From contig QVOM02000073.1 of assembly GCA_003586115.2 (NCBI GenBank), positions 62,965,599-63,029,598 of the forward strand: 64,000 nt of DNA, given 5' to 3'. Made by a program: the position numbers and the translations under genes. Each line of letters opens with the position of its first letter. Within the stretch, counting starts at the first letter, position 1. Under the pieces are notes generated by a model. That model was given only the letters and a program-made list of their open reading frames with translations, did not search any database and was not told where the DNA came from. The DNA comes from Salvator merianae. Taxonomy: Eukaryota; Chordata; Lepidosauria; Squamata; Teiidae. Shown one piece after another: positions 34,578 through 46,462 of this stretch.

Positions 34578-35252
34578 GGGCCTGTTCGCACTACAGCGGT
34601 AGACCGTTCTTAGGCGCTCGCTGGAACGGACGCTTCACACTGCTGCGGGCGCGCACCTCACCCGATTCGAACCCAACCTCCCCCGATTCGTACCTGATGT
34701 TGGGTAAGGCAAGACAAGCAATTGCTTGTCTTCATCCCAACTTGTGCGATCGAGCGAAGATCAGGAATGGTGCTTTCGCACTCCCCTTGTCTTTCGTTTC
34801 CTGTCCATCGCCCTGACGTCGATGGATGTAGTTGTTTTCCGTATGCACCGTTCCTCGCTACGAAGATGCCCGCCTGCTTCGGAGCATACTCCGTAAGCGA
34901 GGACGAAGCTGCGTCCGGTTCCCGCTGTCTTCGCAACGGCTTCATAATCTGGCCCCGTCTGCCTGTCACCAGATGCGAAGTCGGCTCCGCAGCTTCGGAG
35001 CGTGGCCACGAAAATGACACCGCTAGGAAAGAGTGCTCCGCCAATGGCGAGCATCGGAGGGAGGGACGTCCGGGCGCTGGTGAAGGAGCAGGTACGGACC
35101 TGGTGCCGAAGCATTTGCACTGACGCGGCAGCCGGCTAGCTTCGGGTACGGTCTACCGCCAACGAGTGCGAATGTGCAGAACCTCTCCTCATCTGCACCG
35201 GCCTTAAGCATGCTAATTAGAACGTTCTGCTTGCCTCAGTGCAAACAGGCCC
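34578..35252 (+). mobile_element. CpG-rich DNA element family B, copy 1
   Basis: The ends are GGGCCTGTTCGCACT and the complement of GGGCCTGTTTGCACT, flanked by AAT on both sides. The first 200 bases match the reverse complement of 53160-53367 closely (CTTCGCACTGCTGCGGGTGC region, CAAGACAAGC...TTGCTTGTCTTCATCCC). A second inner terminus-like block (CGGTCTACCGCCAACGAGTG) lies at 35149-35168, so the right side has an extra 75 bases. CpG density is far above the flanks. Several 60-133 codon frames overlap on both strands and are not conserved in copy 2, so it looks non-autonomous. Confidence 0.8.
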
Positions 35253-35426
35253 AATGTGGAAAGAATACTGCTTGTTATTTTGATGACATGTTCACACACA
35301 CTGAAGGTAGATCAAAAGGGAGTAAAATTTTAGGTATAGTTGGACCCCTTGTCTCATCTGTATCAATGCGTTGGGTTTTTTTCACCTCTTCTCTAATCGT
35401 ATGCATGGGTAACACACTGGAACATT

Positions 35427-35606
35427 GGCCCTTTCTGCACTTGGCTTTATTCTGAACTATATCTCAGAATACAGACGTGCTATCCACACACTAGTGCTGA
35501 TTATAGCAGGCCCCAGGTGGGGCCTGCCATAGTTCATAGTAGCATGCAGATGGCAGATCCCTATTCCAAGATATAATCTGGAATAAGGTCAAGTGCAGAA
35601 AGGGCC
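35427..35606. mobile_element. 180-bp miniature DNA element, GGCCCTTTCTGCACT family
   Basis: Perfect terminal inverted repeats (GGCCCTTTCTGCACTTG at the left, with the complement at the right), continuing imperfectly inward so that most of the element folds on itself around GCAGGCCCCAGGTGGGGCCTG. Flanking triplets are ATT and AGT. Related copies are at 30674-30788 and 47090-47278. No coding capacity. Confidence 0.8.
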
Positions 35607-35607
35607 A

Positions 35608-36048
35608 GTATATTCTTCCTTTAATTGTCCTCTTTGAATCACAAATAAAAACAACTATTTGTAAATACAGTGCTGCAGAAGCCTTGTTGATGCTTCTCAG
35701 TTCTGTCCATTGAAAAAGGAACAGATATATGTGCATCAGCTACAGCCTTGGTTTTCTGCTTCAGATGGGAAATTCTGCAGTAGAACAGTATGTAGCTTTA
35801 CCTGGATGTGTTCACAGGCTTCTTTATGAACAATCAAGGTTCCTCAGTGCAGAGAGGATTGTAACTGTACTTAGTTGAATGTCCTCACAAATAGTCCTTC
35901 CTGTTGCAAGAGAAAGTGGATAGAGGGATACCTAGGTTCAATGTGAGTTGCTAAAAATTCCCACCCATAGGTATGATTATAATAATTATTTGTTATGCAT
36001 GTGAACTTAGGAAAGAGAGACATATTGTGAAGAAATTACTAAACATAG
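35608..36048. other. Intron without recognisable element
   Basis: AT-rich, nothing supported. Confidence 0.5.
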
Positions 36049-36445
36049 AGGTCTGTTCACACTTTGCAGTAGCGAGCATCAGGGTCGCTTGCTAACAAAG
36101 TGCTTCTGCTCTCTGTAGAGGCCCTCGTGACTGGGAGCAGCATATTGCTGCTCCTGAACACAACTAGCTGTGAAGCACAAATTAGTGCTCTACTGCTTTA
36201 CCCTGTAAAGTGCATGCACACTAGGAATGCATGGCCATAGAGCTGCGATCACTCAGTTGCATTTGTGCATGCCTGCACACTGTGTGGCACTGCCAGTCAC
36301 CATGGCATTGGCCAGATTCGCACCACAAATTCTGGTATCCTGCTGCTGGTCATGACTACAACCATGCAGTGTGAATAGTGTCAGTTTGTTCCACCGTGGA
36401 ATGTTCGCTGATGAACATTCCACAGTGGAAAGTGTGAAAAGGCCC
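36049..36445 (+). mobile_element. DNA element family B2, about 397 bp
   Basis: The left end AGGTCTGTTCACAC pairs with the right end GTGTGAAAAGGCCC. The inner blocks (AGTAGCGAGCATCAGGGTCG, CACAACTAGCTGTGAAGCAC) are shared with 26918, 28290 (inverted) and 38501. A hairpin sits next to the right end, with arms 36389-36406 and 36413-36430 pairing at 17 of 18 bases. Flanking triplets do not match. Confidence 0.65.
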
Positions 36446-37405
36446 TGAGTGACTGAATTACACGTTTAGCAGCAAACAGACCTTGAAAAAGCCTGAAAAA
36501 GCTTTTTCAGCCTACAGCTGCAGAGTTGATTTGGTAAAGGTGTTATAAAATCTCTCTGTTTATATAATAGTTCAGTTTGACCAATTTGTCGTTGAGCTCC
36601 CCACAGTGTAAATTTCAGTTCTTACTATTTTTAAGTTGAGGAAGCCTCAGTCCTCATGTATCTAACATGACTTTTCATTAACCCCTTGACCTGTGTTTGA
36701 TTTGCTCTCTTCAGGTATAGCTGGGGTAGCACTGAGGTGCAAGAAGGACTGCTGTGTTCCTGCTGTGATCTTGGTGTTGCTGAAATTTTCTACTAGCTCG
36801 TAGGAAAGCCTTGGAGTGGATCATCTGCATTTTTGTGGTCTATCATCTTGTCCCTGAGATTAAGCAAGGGGGTTTCTAAACAGCAGTCTTTATCATTTAT
36901 TCCTTTCAATAGTGCAGATGAGCAATTCTTGTGTGCTGGTCAGCAGAAGTGTAATTTATAAGCGCATGAACTTTTCTCTGAATCTGAATTTCTTTATTCT
37001 TTTGCTAGTTATTCTACTTTCTTGGTCAAAGTTAGAAATCTCAGCAACTAATTTAATGCAAAATATCATGGAAACCTCCTTTAAAACATCAAGGTCAAGT
37101 AGTCTTTATTTAAGTGGCCAATTTCATAGTAAATATTTGCACATCAGTGTTTAATATCCAGTTTTATAAGATCAATGAGGAGATTCAGCGTGTAAAATGC
37201 CAGTAGTGTATTAAATCATATTTAGAGCCAGGGAAATTGATACCTCAGCTTTTATATCCATTTACAAAAAAAAAAAGAAAGAAAGAAAAAAAAGTCGATT
37301 ACATTACAGTTGGACACATTAGACTTAACTTTGAATTTAAAATTGCAAAGATTGAAGAGAGGCAAGAGAAAGAGGAGACACCAGCTCCTTGATTTATCTC
37401 TCTTT
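36446..37405. other. Intron without recognisable element
   Basis: AT-rich, with an A-rich run at 37265-37293. Nothing else supported. Confidence 0.5.
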
Positions 37406-38066
37406 GACCGCATTCACATTTTTATGTTTTAGTCCATCCCTGGAATGGACAGGGGCGTGAGGCCATTTGGGGCCTCCTCCTGGTCTCACTTTAGTGTGCG
37501 GCCACTGTTACCCAAGCCCTCCCAATAATAGGTAAGTTGGGGCAGGGGAGCTCAGGGGGTGGCAGGAGGCAGAGGGGCTCAGGGTGGTGGGAGGAGGCTG
37601 ATCCCACAGTTGTGGTGGTGGACAGCAGGGGCTGGGGGGCTGGGAAGCAGTGGGGCTTTGGAGAGGTGGCAGGAGGCAGTGGGGGGATGGGGGGTGGCAG
37701 GAGGCAGCTGCAGCTACAACGGCAGCGGATGTTGGGGGATCAGTGGTGGGAGGCAGCAGGGAGCATCTTGGAGGCAGAGGAAGGTGGTGGGGGCATTGGG
37801 GGAGGGTGGCGGGAGGTGGCTGCAGATGCGGCAGCAGAGATCGGGGGATAGGGGAGGCGGGAGGCAGCAGGGGGTTTCAGAAGGGTGGCAGGAGGCAGCT
37901 TGGCTGGGTCCATTTGTTGCTGAAACAGACCAGAGCTGGGATTATCTAGATTTAGGATAAATCCATTCCAGACAGGAAAGTCCTCAGAAAACTGTAATTT
38001 AGCATCTGGTGTCTGAGGACTTAAGCCAGCCTCTGTCTCCAAAAAACATGAGGTGTGACCATGGCC
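37406..38066 (+). mobile_element. TIR element family D, copy 2
   Basis: The ends GACCGCATTCACATTTTTATG and the complement of GGCCATGGTCACACCTCATG are diverged inverted repeats that share the CACA...TGTTTT core. Outer and inner blocks match 16066-16613 in inverted orientation. The centre (37555-37905) is a G-rich minisatellite of GGTGGCAGGAGGCAGC-like units. Open frames of 99-133 codons there are Gly/Arg/Gln repeats produced by the minisatellite and appear in several frames at once. Confidence 0.75.
37555..37905 (+). repeat. G-rich minisatellite in family D element
   Basis: Degenerate units of GGTGGCAGGAGGCAG with irregular spacers. The inverted element at 16235-16440 carries the matching C-rich version. 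Runs of three or more G recur frequently, so G-quadruplex formation is conceivable (inference). Confidence 0.8.
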
Positions 38067-38500
38067 TTTTGAGACCAGATTATGATTTTCCTGCTCCATA
38101 GAACTTGGTTCAGAGAGTGTTTCAGAAACAAAGATACAATCTGCACAGGATTAAATCTGCTTAAAATGCCTTCCCCCTTCACTTCTTCTAAATTTGCCTA
38201 TGTTGTCTGCATAGGAGTGAATGGCCCCACCTGTCATATGGTAGCAAGAGACTCTCCAGCTGCCATTTGACAGGCATGAGAAGCTTGTTCTCCACCATAG
38301 CAGGATTGTCTGTGGTTTGAAACTCCAGTCTCAAAGTTACAGCCAATTCCAGGGGGGTAAGTCTCACCCATCCATCAAATAGTGACTGGAGAGTCCCTCG
38401 CTGACATTTGACAGGTGGCTAGGAGGGCTTCCCCCACGCTCAGAATTGAAGTGGGGTTCCTGGCTTTGAATCCAAAGGTGGTGGCAAATTCAAAGACATG
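38067..38500. other. Intron without recognisable element
   Basis: Possible internal duplication of a GACTCTCCAGCTGCCATTTGA phrase (38245) with GAGAGTCCCTCGCTGACATT (38389). Otherwise nothing supported. Confidence 0.4.
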
Positions 38501-38760
38501 GGGCCTGTTTGCACTTTGGACTAGTGAGCATCAGGGACGCTCACTAGCATAGTGCTTCTGCATTTTGCAGAGGCCCTCATGACTGGGAGCAGAATATCAC
38601 TGCTTCCAGTCACAGACAGATGTGAAGCACTAATTTGTGCTCCACAGCTTTCCCAGGTAAAGTGCATTAGCACCTGTATTGAGTGTGTGATGAGGGAGCA
38701 GTGTCATGCAGGCACTGTCCTCTCAGTGAGCATTCAAGGGTCCATTACAATGAACTGCAG
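38501..38760 (+). mobile_element. DNA element family B2, 3' truncated
   Basis: The left end GGGCCTGTTTGCACTTTGG and the following GAGCATCAGGGACGCTCACT and GAAGCACTAATTTGTGCTCC blocks match 36049 and the inverted 28290 copy. The right terminus is not found. Confidence 0.62.
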
Positions 38761-38819
38761 ACTCTACTGAAGACTCAGAGAAATGGGTGGAGCAAAATTT
38801 GTCCATATCCTGAAATCAA

Positions 38820-39036
38820 GGCTGCATCCACATGATTAAGAATGCAGGTTTGAGATGACTGGTTGTGGAAACTAGTGTTCCCATCCCATCTCTAATTCAC
38901 GTTAGAGGCCAGAAAGTGCACTTTGTCTATTGTGGACTAGAGATGGAATAGCAACACTAGCGTATGGCAGCTACCACCTCTAAGCAGCTTTTGAGCCACT
39001 GTTGTTTTTTAATATACACTGTGTTTGGATACAGCC
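38820..39036. mobile_element. 217-bp DNA element, GGCTGCATCC-end family
   Basis: The left end GGCTGCATCCACAT and the right end GTTTGGATACAGCC are inverted repeats with flanking triplets CAA and TAA. The interior (GTGGACTAGAGATGGAATAG, CTACCACCTCTAAGCAGCTT) matches 9663-9848. Non-coding. Confidence 0.7.
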
Positions 39037-39159
39037 TAAGTCTCCACAGTTGTCCTGGGCTTTTGAAGTTTCAGGGAAGTCTATAATAATTTCAAAAGAG
39101 ACGTCTAAGGCAAGGAAGACAATTAACCGGAAATAATGCAGAGTTGAAATTGTGCATGA

Positions 39160-39455
39160 TCAAAGACGGAAATCCATGCTCTTACTTGAGGTTGAAAGGA
39201 TAAAAACTGTTACCTCTGGTCTTAACCGACTGTTGCCTTGCCCCCGCACAGTGCTGCCCATTGCCACCCTTAGGCAGCCAGGCAGGATGTCTGTAAAACC
39301 ATTTGTGGGGAGTCAAGAGCAGGTGAAAGTTTTGCCTTTATCTTCTGCTTGAGAATGCCCAGAAGCAATTGGTGGGCCACTGTGTGAAACAGAATGCTGG
39401 ACTAGATGGGCCATGGCCTGATCCAGCAAGGCTCCTCTTATGTTCTTATGTTCTT
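39160..39455 (+). mobile_element. CR1-like 3' end with ATGTTCTT tail
   Basis: The text GGTGGGCCACTGTGTGAAAC, GCTGGACTAGATGGGCCATG and GATCCAGCAAGGCTCCTCTT leads into two units of ATGTTCTT. The layout parallels the avian/reptile CR1 3' end, which finishes in ATTCTATG units. A second copy without the tail is at 32268-32485. Confidence 0.75.
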
Positions 39456-41057
39456 ATATATGCGTGTGCTTTAAGGGCACAGGACTTACTCAAAAATAGT
39501 TTTCTGCATTACAAATGTTCTGCCCTGGATAGGGAAGTGTGCTTAGTTTTTCATGAGGAACATTTGTTACTGGTATTTGAGAAATGAGAAGTGTTTCCCA
39601 GTAGGCTGACTTAGTAATTTTGCATAGAATGCAATGTTGCCATTAGTGATGGACTTCAGAGCAAGATCCAGATCTCCATGCCACTGCATGAATCCCAACT
39701 GATCCTGCCCCTGCTGTGTGCTTCTCCTCAAACACATGTGGCAGCCATGATCTGCCTTTCTGTCCTTATTGGCAGGAATTAGAAGCAGCTTAAAGTTTTC
39801 TCTGAAAAAGGAGAAACGTGTTCGCTTGTACACCGGTCTGTGACATACTCAGTTAATTTCTTACCACATCAGACCTTTAAATCTATAAAAAGTTTCCTGC
39901 AATATTTCAGCGCTTACTTTGTCTATGTGATATGGATCTCTCTTTTCTTCTTTTTAATTTTTCCTTTTTGTTCTTCATTAAGCATTACTATTGAAGAATA
40001 TATTTTACATTTTTAAAAAAGTTTTTGTTTAATAAAAAAGGTTTTTACAAATTCTCTTTAAAAAAAAAAGAAAAAAAAAAAGAAGAATTAAGGCAAGTAG
40101 ATCTCCCTTTCCTGCCAGCTAAAAAACATTGGGCCTGTTCGCACTTATATCTGCATATTTCTAGTTGTAACTTTTTTCCTTTCATTATTAAAATGTTTGG
40201 GAAGCATAAGAGATAAGGCAAAACGTGCTGTCCTGTACTTTGCCTGTATTCTGTGGTCTGAGAAACATTCCATTTTTGGCAGATGACTTTGAAAGAAACC
40301 TGGGAGTAAAAAAGAAAAAAAAAAAGTTCTGTTTTGAATTAAAGAAATTAATCCCCAAACAAAAGCTCATACCCTGATTAGAAGTGCTATGCCCATCTTC
40401 TCTATTTCATGTCCTCAGGGACTCAGAGTATTTGTACATTCTATAGTATCTAGTAATATAATGTATATCTAACAACATTGCTTCTGTTCGTGAACTTCAG
40501 CGGCAACTTGGTATATATTTACCTAGGTAGATATTATTCTTCTATTACCTGTTTCAAGATGCCACCTCCAAAAGGTATGACTAAGCATGCTGTCTGCTGG
40601 TGAGATCTGTCTCTGGTGGTCTAACACTATCACATTTGCTATGAAATAGTCAGGAGCCCTTATCATTCCCCCGAAACTTAGACTAAGAAAAGCCGGCTCC
40701 ACAACAGTCTTATTTGGCTTCTTCTACCCAGCCCAGGTATGGTATCTGGTTTATTTGTACCTTCTGTAAACTACTGCCATGACACATCAGGCTGATGCAT
40801 GGGTTAACAGCTCCACAACTTTGAGCAGAGGTGGCTGGTCCATTAAGACAGAGAGACATGTGTCCCCTCCTGTTTCCCTCTTTTTCCTTTCCTTTCTAAC
40901 CTCTAGCACCCTTGTGTTTCTTCTTCCTGCTTTCTTAAAAGCCTAGAAGGCACAGAATGGAACATACTGGTCTTTTACATGATATAAAACTCACCAGTAA
41001 AAGTAGATTTTTTTAAAAAAATTATATCATGGGACAGGGGATTTCTTGGCTATACAT
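39456..41057. other. Intron, mostly unique
   Basis: AT-rich sequence with A-rich runs near 40060-40085 and 40313-40325. A lone TGGGCCTGTTCGCACTT (40131-40147) is an isolated end of family B with no partner. Confidence 0.5.
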
Positions 41058-41105
41058 CTCCCTCCCTCCCTCCCTCCCTCCCTCCCTCCCTTCCTCCCTT
41101 CCTCT
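41058..41105. repeat. (CCCT)n microsatellite
   Basis: About eleven CCCT/CTCC units with terminal TTCC variants. Confidence 0.93.
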
Positions 41106-41440
41106 CAGCAGTTCACAGTTTAGAGCAACCTGCATGTACAACTCCTCATTTCTGTACCGATATACCTAAGCAGTTCTGCTTGGTGGCTGCAAACATACGG
41201 TTGGATAGACTAAACTCAGGACTGTTTAGGAATTTGATTTGGAGCCAGTTGTTTGGTATGTGCTATAAAAATTCTGCCTTGCTAACTTGTCCCAAGTGTC
41301 TTTTTCTTATGCTTTTTCACCCATTTTGCTTTTCCATTAAAAACAGGGTGGATCTTTGTTAACAATGCATTATTTTAACTTTGCAAAGCCTACTGGAGCA
41401 AAGAACCCTGAAATCCTCTGACTCAGCAATAACAGGCATT

Positions 41441-41466
41441 CCTCCTCCTCCTCCTCCTCCTCCTCT
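41441..41466. repeat. (CTC)n microsatellite
   Basis: About eight CTC triplets. The poly-proline frame across it is an artefact. Confidence 0.92.
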
Positions 41467-44184
41467 TCCTTTTCCTCATCCTTCCCTGTGGTTTAAGAAT
41501 TCTATACAGAATTCACTCTCTCTTCAGAGCAAGTGTAGAATGGAAGAGGGAGCTAAAGCGAAGATTAGAAATGATGCTGCACTCCCTTCTTTACCTTCAT
41601 CCTCCCTTTTCTGCCAGGTGAAGGAAAGAAGAGATGGGGCAATGCAGGGTGCAATCTCACACCTGGTGAAGTTCCTTGGGAAATAAATCCACTCCAGAAA
41701 AATGAGAATGTGGTGCAGAACACCATGATTTGCCTGGACCCTGGTTGATCCTTGGCTGGGGATTCCCTGCCCTGAGACAGTGGGAGGAACACATGAAATG
41801 CAGTCCCTCAATTAGATGTATCTCTGAATATGCCTCCATGCAAAGAGACACATCCAGAGTTCCTTATCTGTTTTCTTATCCGAGGCAGTTTTCACCTCAA
41901 AAGAGGCAGCACTATCAAGGAGAGACATCTGGGACTCTCCAAAAGACTCCAGACTGAACAACCCACGTATAAGCACCCTTAGTTTCCCTTGTGGTGGGAA
42001 CAGCCATATTTTATCTAGATGCCTTCGCAATCCTCTGAGGTAGATCCCAACAATCCTGAGAGGCAATCAGCCAAAAGAAGAGAGCTAATTAAATCCCAAA
42101 AGTGTTTGGAAGAGGATTTAATTAAGACTCAGACAGATTTAAACTGCTAAAAACATGTCCAAAGGATTAAAAGTTCACTTAGGTTAAAAACGTATTAAAA
42201 ATACGTAAAAAGAGAGAGAGAGAAGCATTTTAGAATGTTAAAGCAAGAAATTTGAGAGCTCACAGTTTCAGGCAGTTGCTCACAATACAGTTTTACTCTC
42301 TCTTGAAAGGCAGTGAATAATGCTAGGGGACCCAGCATATTTCCATGACGGAACAGGGATTCGAACCCAGAGAGGTTCCAAGGTTCTAGCTTCACACTCT
42401 AGCTGTTCTACTGTGCTGTCTTTCAAAATACGACACCCGCAGAGTACTAAGGTACTCTACGCCCACCTTTATGAATCCCTAGCTCTGCCTATGGATGATT
42501 TTTCATTAGCTGGTGTATTGGAAGAGCAAGCATAGTAGAAGCCTCCCTTCTGCATGCCCCACCTGCCAGCCTCACTTAGATTGTGCCATTGTGTGGAAGG
42601 GAGGTTCCTAGTACGCTTGCTGGTCTGGTATACCAGCCAATGCAGAATGACCTTATGTGTCCCTTCTCTTCTCCAGTGGGAACTACCCAGCACCTCAGTA
42701 GTTCTACAACTCAGCAGCTGCCACTGACTTTGAGTATGGTATTATTGTTGTTGATGTTAATATTGGTAAATTTCATCATATTACCTCATATTATAATCTT
42801 TAAATACAGAGTTGCTCCTCAAAAGTACAACCTGAATAATATAAATAAGCAATGAACCCCAAATAATGTTCTGTGATTGATCATTTTAGTGGGGGAGGGT
42901 CGCCATGTAAGCCTCTCTATGGCAATTCAGAGCTTGTTGTCACAGCACTGCTGCTGGCTCTGGAAAACCGGAGCCTTCAGTTTTCCAGACTTTAGGTGCT
43001 ACTGGGTGCTTACATTTCTCATTATTGGTACCTTTCACGAAATAGACGCAGGAGTCTGATCAGAGTCCAAGTGATTTGTATCACTCTTCACAACTGTGCC
43101 TAATACACTTCCAGTGAAAATGCAACTCATTGAAGCTGATGAGGCCTCATAAGGATTCTGCCTTAGTAACCCAGAGCATCAGCTAATACTGGAGATGCCA
43201 ATGTTAGATGAAAATGCCAGGTCTGACCTGAGAGAATCTGATTGCTTCAGATTGGGACCTTCTGTTTGAGAGGCAGGGTTTCTTCCTCCTCCTCTTCCTG
43301 AACAATTACCACTTTCCAATTGCTTTCATTTACATAAAAGGCTGTTCTCACCCACACAGACCTTTCACATCCTGAAGATATGCAAGAGTTGAGGCAGGCT
43401 TCCTTTTATGTCCGTTCTTGACATTCATGATAGCTCCAGAAGTTTTAACATGGGATGTGTGTTGCTTTCCTTTTATTTGTGACAACCCCTCTTTTGAAAA
43501 TTAAAAAAAAGGGGGGGGTTGTAGACTGACAGTTTTCAGCACTCTGCATCTGCAGCTTTTCAGGAAGAGATGATCCCCTAGCAATGCCATCTGCTTATTC
43601 AAAGCGTAGATTCTCACAGATGAAAGATGTGAGGTGTTCATCATAATTAGGTAGGTTGCATGCTGTGACTTCTGATTGAGTTTATTTCAGCATTTTCACA
43701 TGCACCGCATATGCCTGTGTATGCACAAGTATTGCCTACATATGAACATATGGGGTGTAGATGAATTTGGATGCTTATGAGTTCTTTCTTCTTTCACAGC
43801 ATATGGGGATGTTTTCTAGTATTATGGGTACTTACAGTATGGAAATGGCATGCCAAAATCTTAGCTAGCCAGACTACAAATCTCCTTGTGCCTCATGCTA
43901 GGAAAATACCCAGCTGAGTAAAGATTAAATTGTAATTTAACAAAAACAAATAGCAGCTGGTCTACTACCCAGGAACAAAAGGATGCGTCATTCTACCAAG
44001 GGGGTTAGAAGAAAGCCATTCCTTGCATGTGAATTTCCTGGAAACATGACATAGGAGTATACATGGATTTTTTTTTTTTCCCCAGTGGACTTTCTTCTTT
44101 TCCTACAGAAGACAGGTTGGTTTTGTCTTGTGAATGCAAACAGAACCAGCGGAATTTTCTCTTAATGCATAAAGAATTTTCAAA
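41467..44184. other. Intron without recognisable element
   Basis: Unique-looking sequence with an A/G homopolymer junction at 43503-43518 and a (GA)n run at 42210-42222. Several 60-100 codon frames on both strands show no domain. Confidence 0.5.
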
Positions 44185-44627
44185 GGCTATTTCTGCACAG
44201 TGCAAGCTATCTCACACCATGCTGTTCCAGCCTATGTAATCTGACCCATAATGGCCAGGGCTGGTGGTAGCCCCCATTAAGGGCTGTTTACATTCAAAGA
44301 GCCTGGCCCAGTTTTCAAAGGCCAGGAACAAAAGTTTTCGGCCAGGACCTTTTCAGTTGAGCACCTGGCCATGTTGTACTTCCAGTGCCACTTCCAGGTC
44401 TTTGGTCAAATGATGCTGGTCTGGTCCACCAACAGAGTACACTTATGGACAATTTCATCAGGATCCACTGGTGGGGCAGGAGATGGTGCAGTTTTGATAC
44501 CATAACCTGCTCCATTGCTTAATCCAGTGCAGACAAGGCATTCTAACAGGGGTGTGACTCTGCTATCTGCACCATCATATGGAATGCACAAGGCTTAGTC
44601 TCCTCCATGGGCCATATGGAAAAGGCC
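44185..44627. mobile_element. 443-bp DNA element with AAA flanks
   Basis: The left end GGCTATTTCTGCACAG pairs imperfectly with the right end TATGGAAAAGGCC. AAA flanks both sides, although that triplet is weak evidence in A-rich DNA. The interior has no recognisable transposase. Confidence 0.5.
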
Positions 44628-46005
44628 AAAATGTCTAAAGTTTTGCTTTCCCATGGTATCTGGATAAAAGGTCTGGGACAGTTAATTTGGATTGATCATT
44701 TTCATCTTAATGATAGAATGGAGAAGGGTGGGACCTATATGCAGTTGAAGAAGGCTGAAAGCTCTTACAGTTTCCTCCTTTCTGATCCATGCATTTTTCA
44801 AGAAGGAAGGATCAATCACCCTTTTCATCTGTTGAGAAAGGACTTATTGATTAAAGGAGTTCAGAAGTTTTGTGAATACTAAATAGAAATATGTGATTTT
44901 TAAAAACCTCCATTTTCAACTTAAAACTCTGATGAACATGAATTATAAGGCAAGGTGAGTCTAACAAATAATCCTGGCCAAAACCTTTTGTTCCTGGCCT
45001 AAATTATTATTCCTATAATTTAGTGGTCAATCATTTTGCCAGTTTAGAATGCAGTTCTGTTCCACTCATTTGGAAGCCTGTTAATGAAAAACAGTAGGAT
45101 TTGCCTCTAAGTCAGTGTTTCCTGGTTTGCACTGGAAAACCGCTGTGCTTCAAAAACAGCATTATAAATTTCCCGCTGGCAGTATCAGTAAAAAGACAAA
45201 AACAAACTTTGCCTTTGGACAGTAGATGAATCCTGTCTTCCTTTCTGTTCTTCTGAACATTAGTCAGATTTTGCACATACGTGGGGGCCAGCAACATTGC
45301 ATTGCAGTTAATTGTGTATGAATAAAATGTATGCAGAGGAAGGTTTTCAAAAATGTATTCGCAGCACCTCTGATACTGAGTTAGAACTCTGGAATAATAG
45401 TTATGTAACTTTTTGAACACTGTATTTCTGTTGATATCTTTCTGACATTAGGCATCTTCTTTACTTCCTTGGTTTGTAATTAGTACAATCTGACAAAGAC
45501 ATGGAGGAGAGACGTGCCTCAAATCTGTTTTGTGTCAAGCTCAGTGGGGATATGCATATGGACTTCTCAAAGAAGGCTGGGTTATAAGGACAAATACCTC
45601 ACAAACCTGGCCTTCTACGAAGGTGAGGGGAAGAAGAGAGCAGAAGAAGATTACTGGTAGCCCTCATCTGCTTCATTCACTCTCCTCAGGCACCTATGTT
45701 CCTTTCTCAGTCAGCTTTGCAACTGGGATTGAGCAGGGCCACGTAAGCATCACAATGATGTCACATGCATCCCAGTGTGACCCCAGGGTTCCCAGGCCCT
45801 CCCATAGCCCCTGCCAAGCCTGTATGGGGCAGGAAAAAAATTGGTTCTTCTGAAATTTGGCAGAGACATGAAAAGCCCAGAAGCTCCAGGATCACAACAG
45901 ACATCCTGGGGACATCATTGGAAAACCCATGTAGTAACATCATTGTGATGCCTGTGCTTAGAATGTGACTAGATAAAATAATAATATTTTATGGATAATT
46001 AACAT
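44628..46005. other. Intron without recognisable element
   Basis: Nothing supported. Confidence 0.5.
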
Positions 46006-46008
46006 TGT

Positions 46009-46459
46009 GGCTACATCCAGACAGGGAAAAAAACTCGTAATTATTTCATAGTTGTACCTGATTTGCCAGGTATGATTACGATGAATACAGTCCGAGAGTA
46101 TAGACCTGATTTACCAGGTTATTGTTATTCTGGCAAAATTAACTAACATAGCACAGTGTCTTGTTATTCCATAATCGCAGCTCTATCTGGATTACTATGT
46201 GAGAAGTACAGCAAGAATTCAGTGTGACCCAGAAATACTTCACATCATACTATTGATCACCTCACCTGTATGGTGTGATAGGAGGGTTAGGTCACATGGA
46301 AAGAAAATCTCACAGCTGTAAGATCACTCTGCTGCTGCAGCAAATGCTAAAACATGGAGTATCTATCTAATGACTAGACAATGTGTGATTATTCCAGATG
46401 TGCTTTATACTGGTAAATTGATATATTGTGGAATAAATAAGTGATGTCTGGCGGCAGCC
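46009..46459. mobile_element. 451-bp DNA element, GGCTGCATCCAGACA family
   Basis: The left end GGCTACATCCAGACAG and the right end TGTCTGGCGGCAGCC are inverted repeats matching the 135-bp element at 13752-13886. A perfect TGT triplet flanks both sides (46006-46008 and 46460-46462). The AT-rich interior includes GTGATTATTCCAG and GGAATAAATAAGTG blocks like those of the short copy. Non-coding. Confidence 0.78.
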
Positions 46460-46462
46460 TGT

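Noticed and set aside
34658..35123. Overlapping open frames of 119-133 codons on both strands
   Set aside because: They sit in a CpG-rich non-autonomous DNA element and are not conserved in the second copy at 52811-53367.
37537..37960. Gly/Arg-rich open frames in three plus frames
   Set aside because: Produced by the G-rich minisatellite. Simultaneous openness in several frames is a composition effect.
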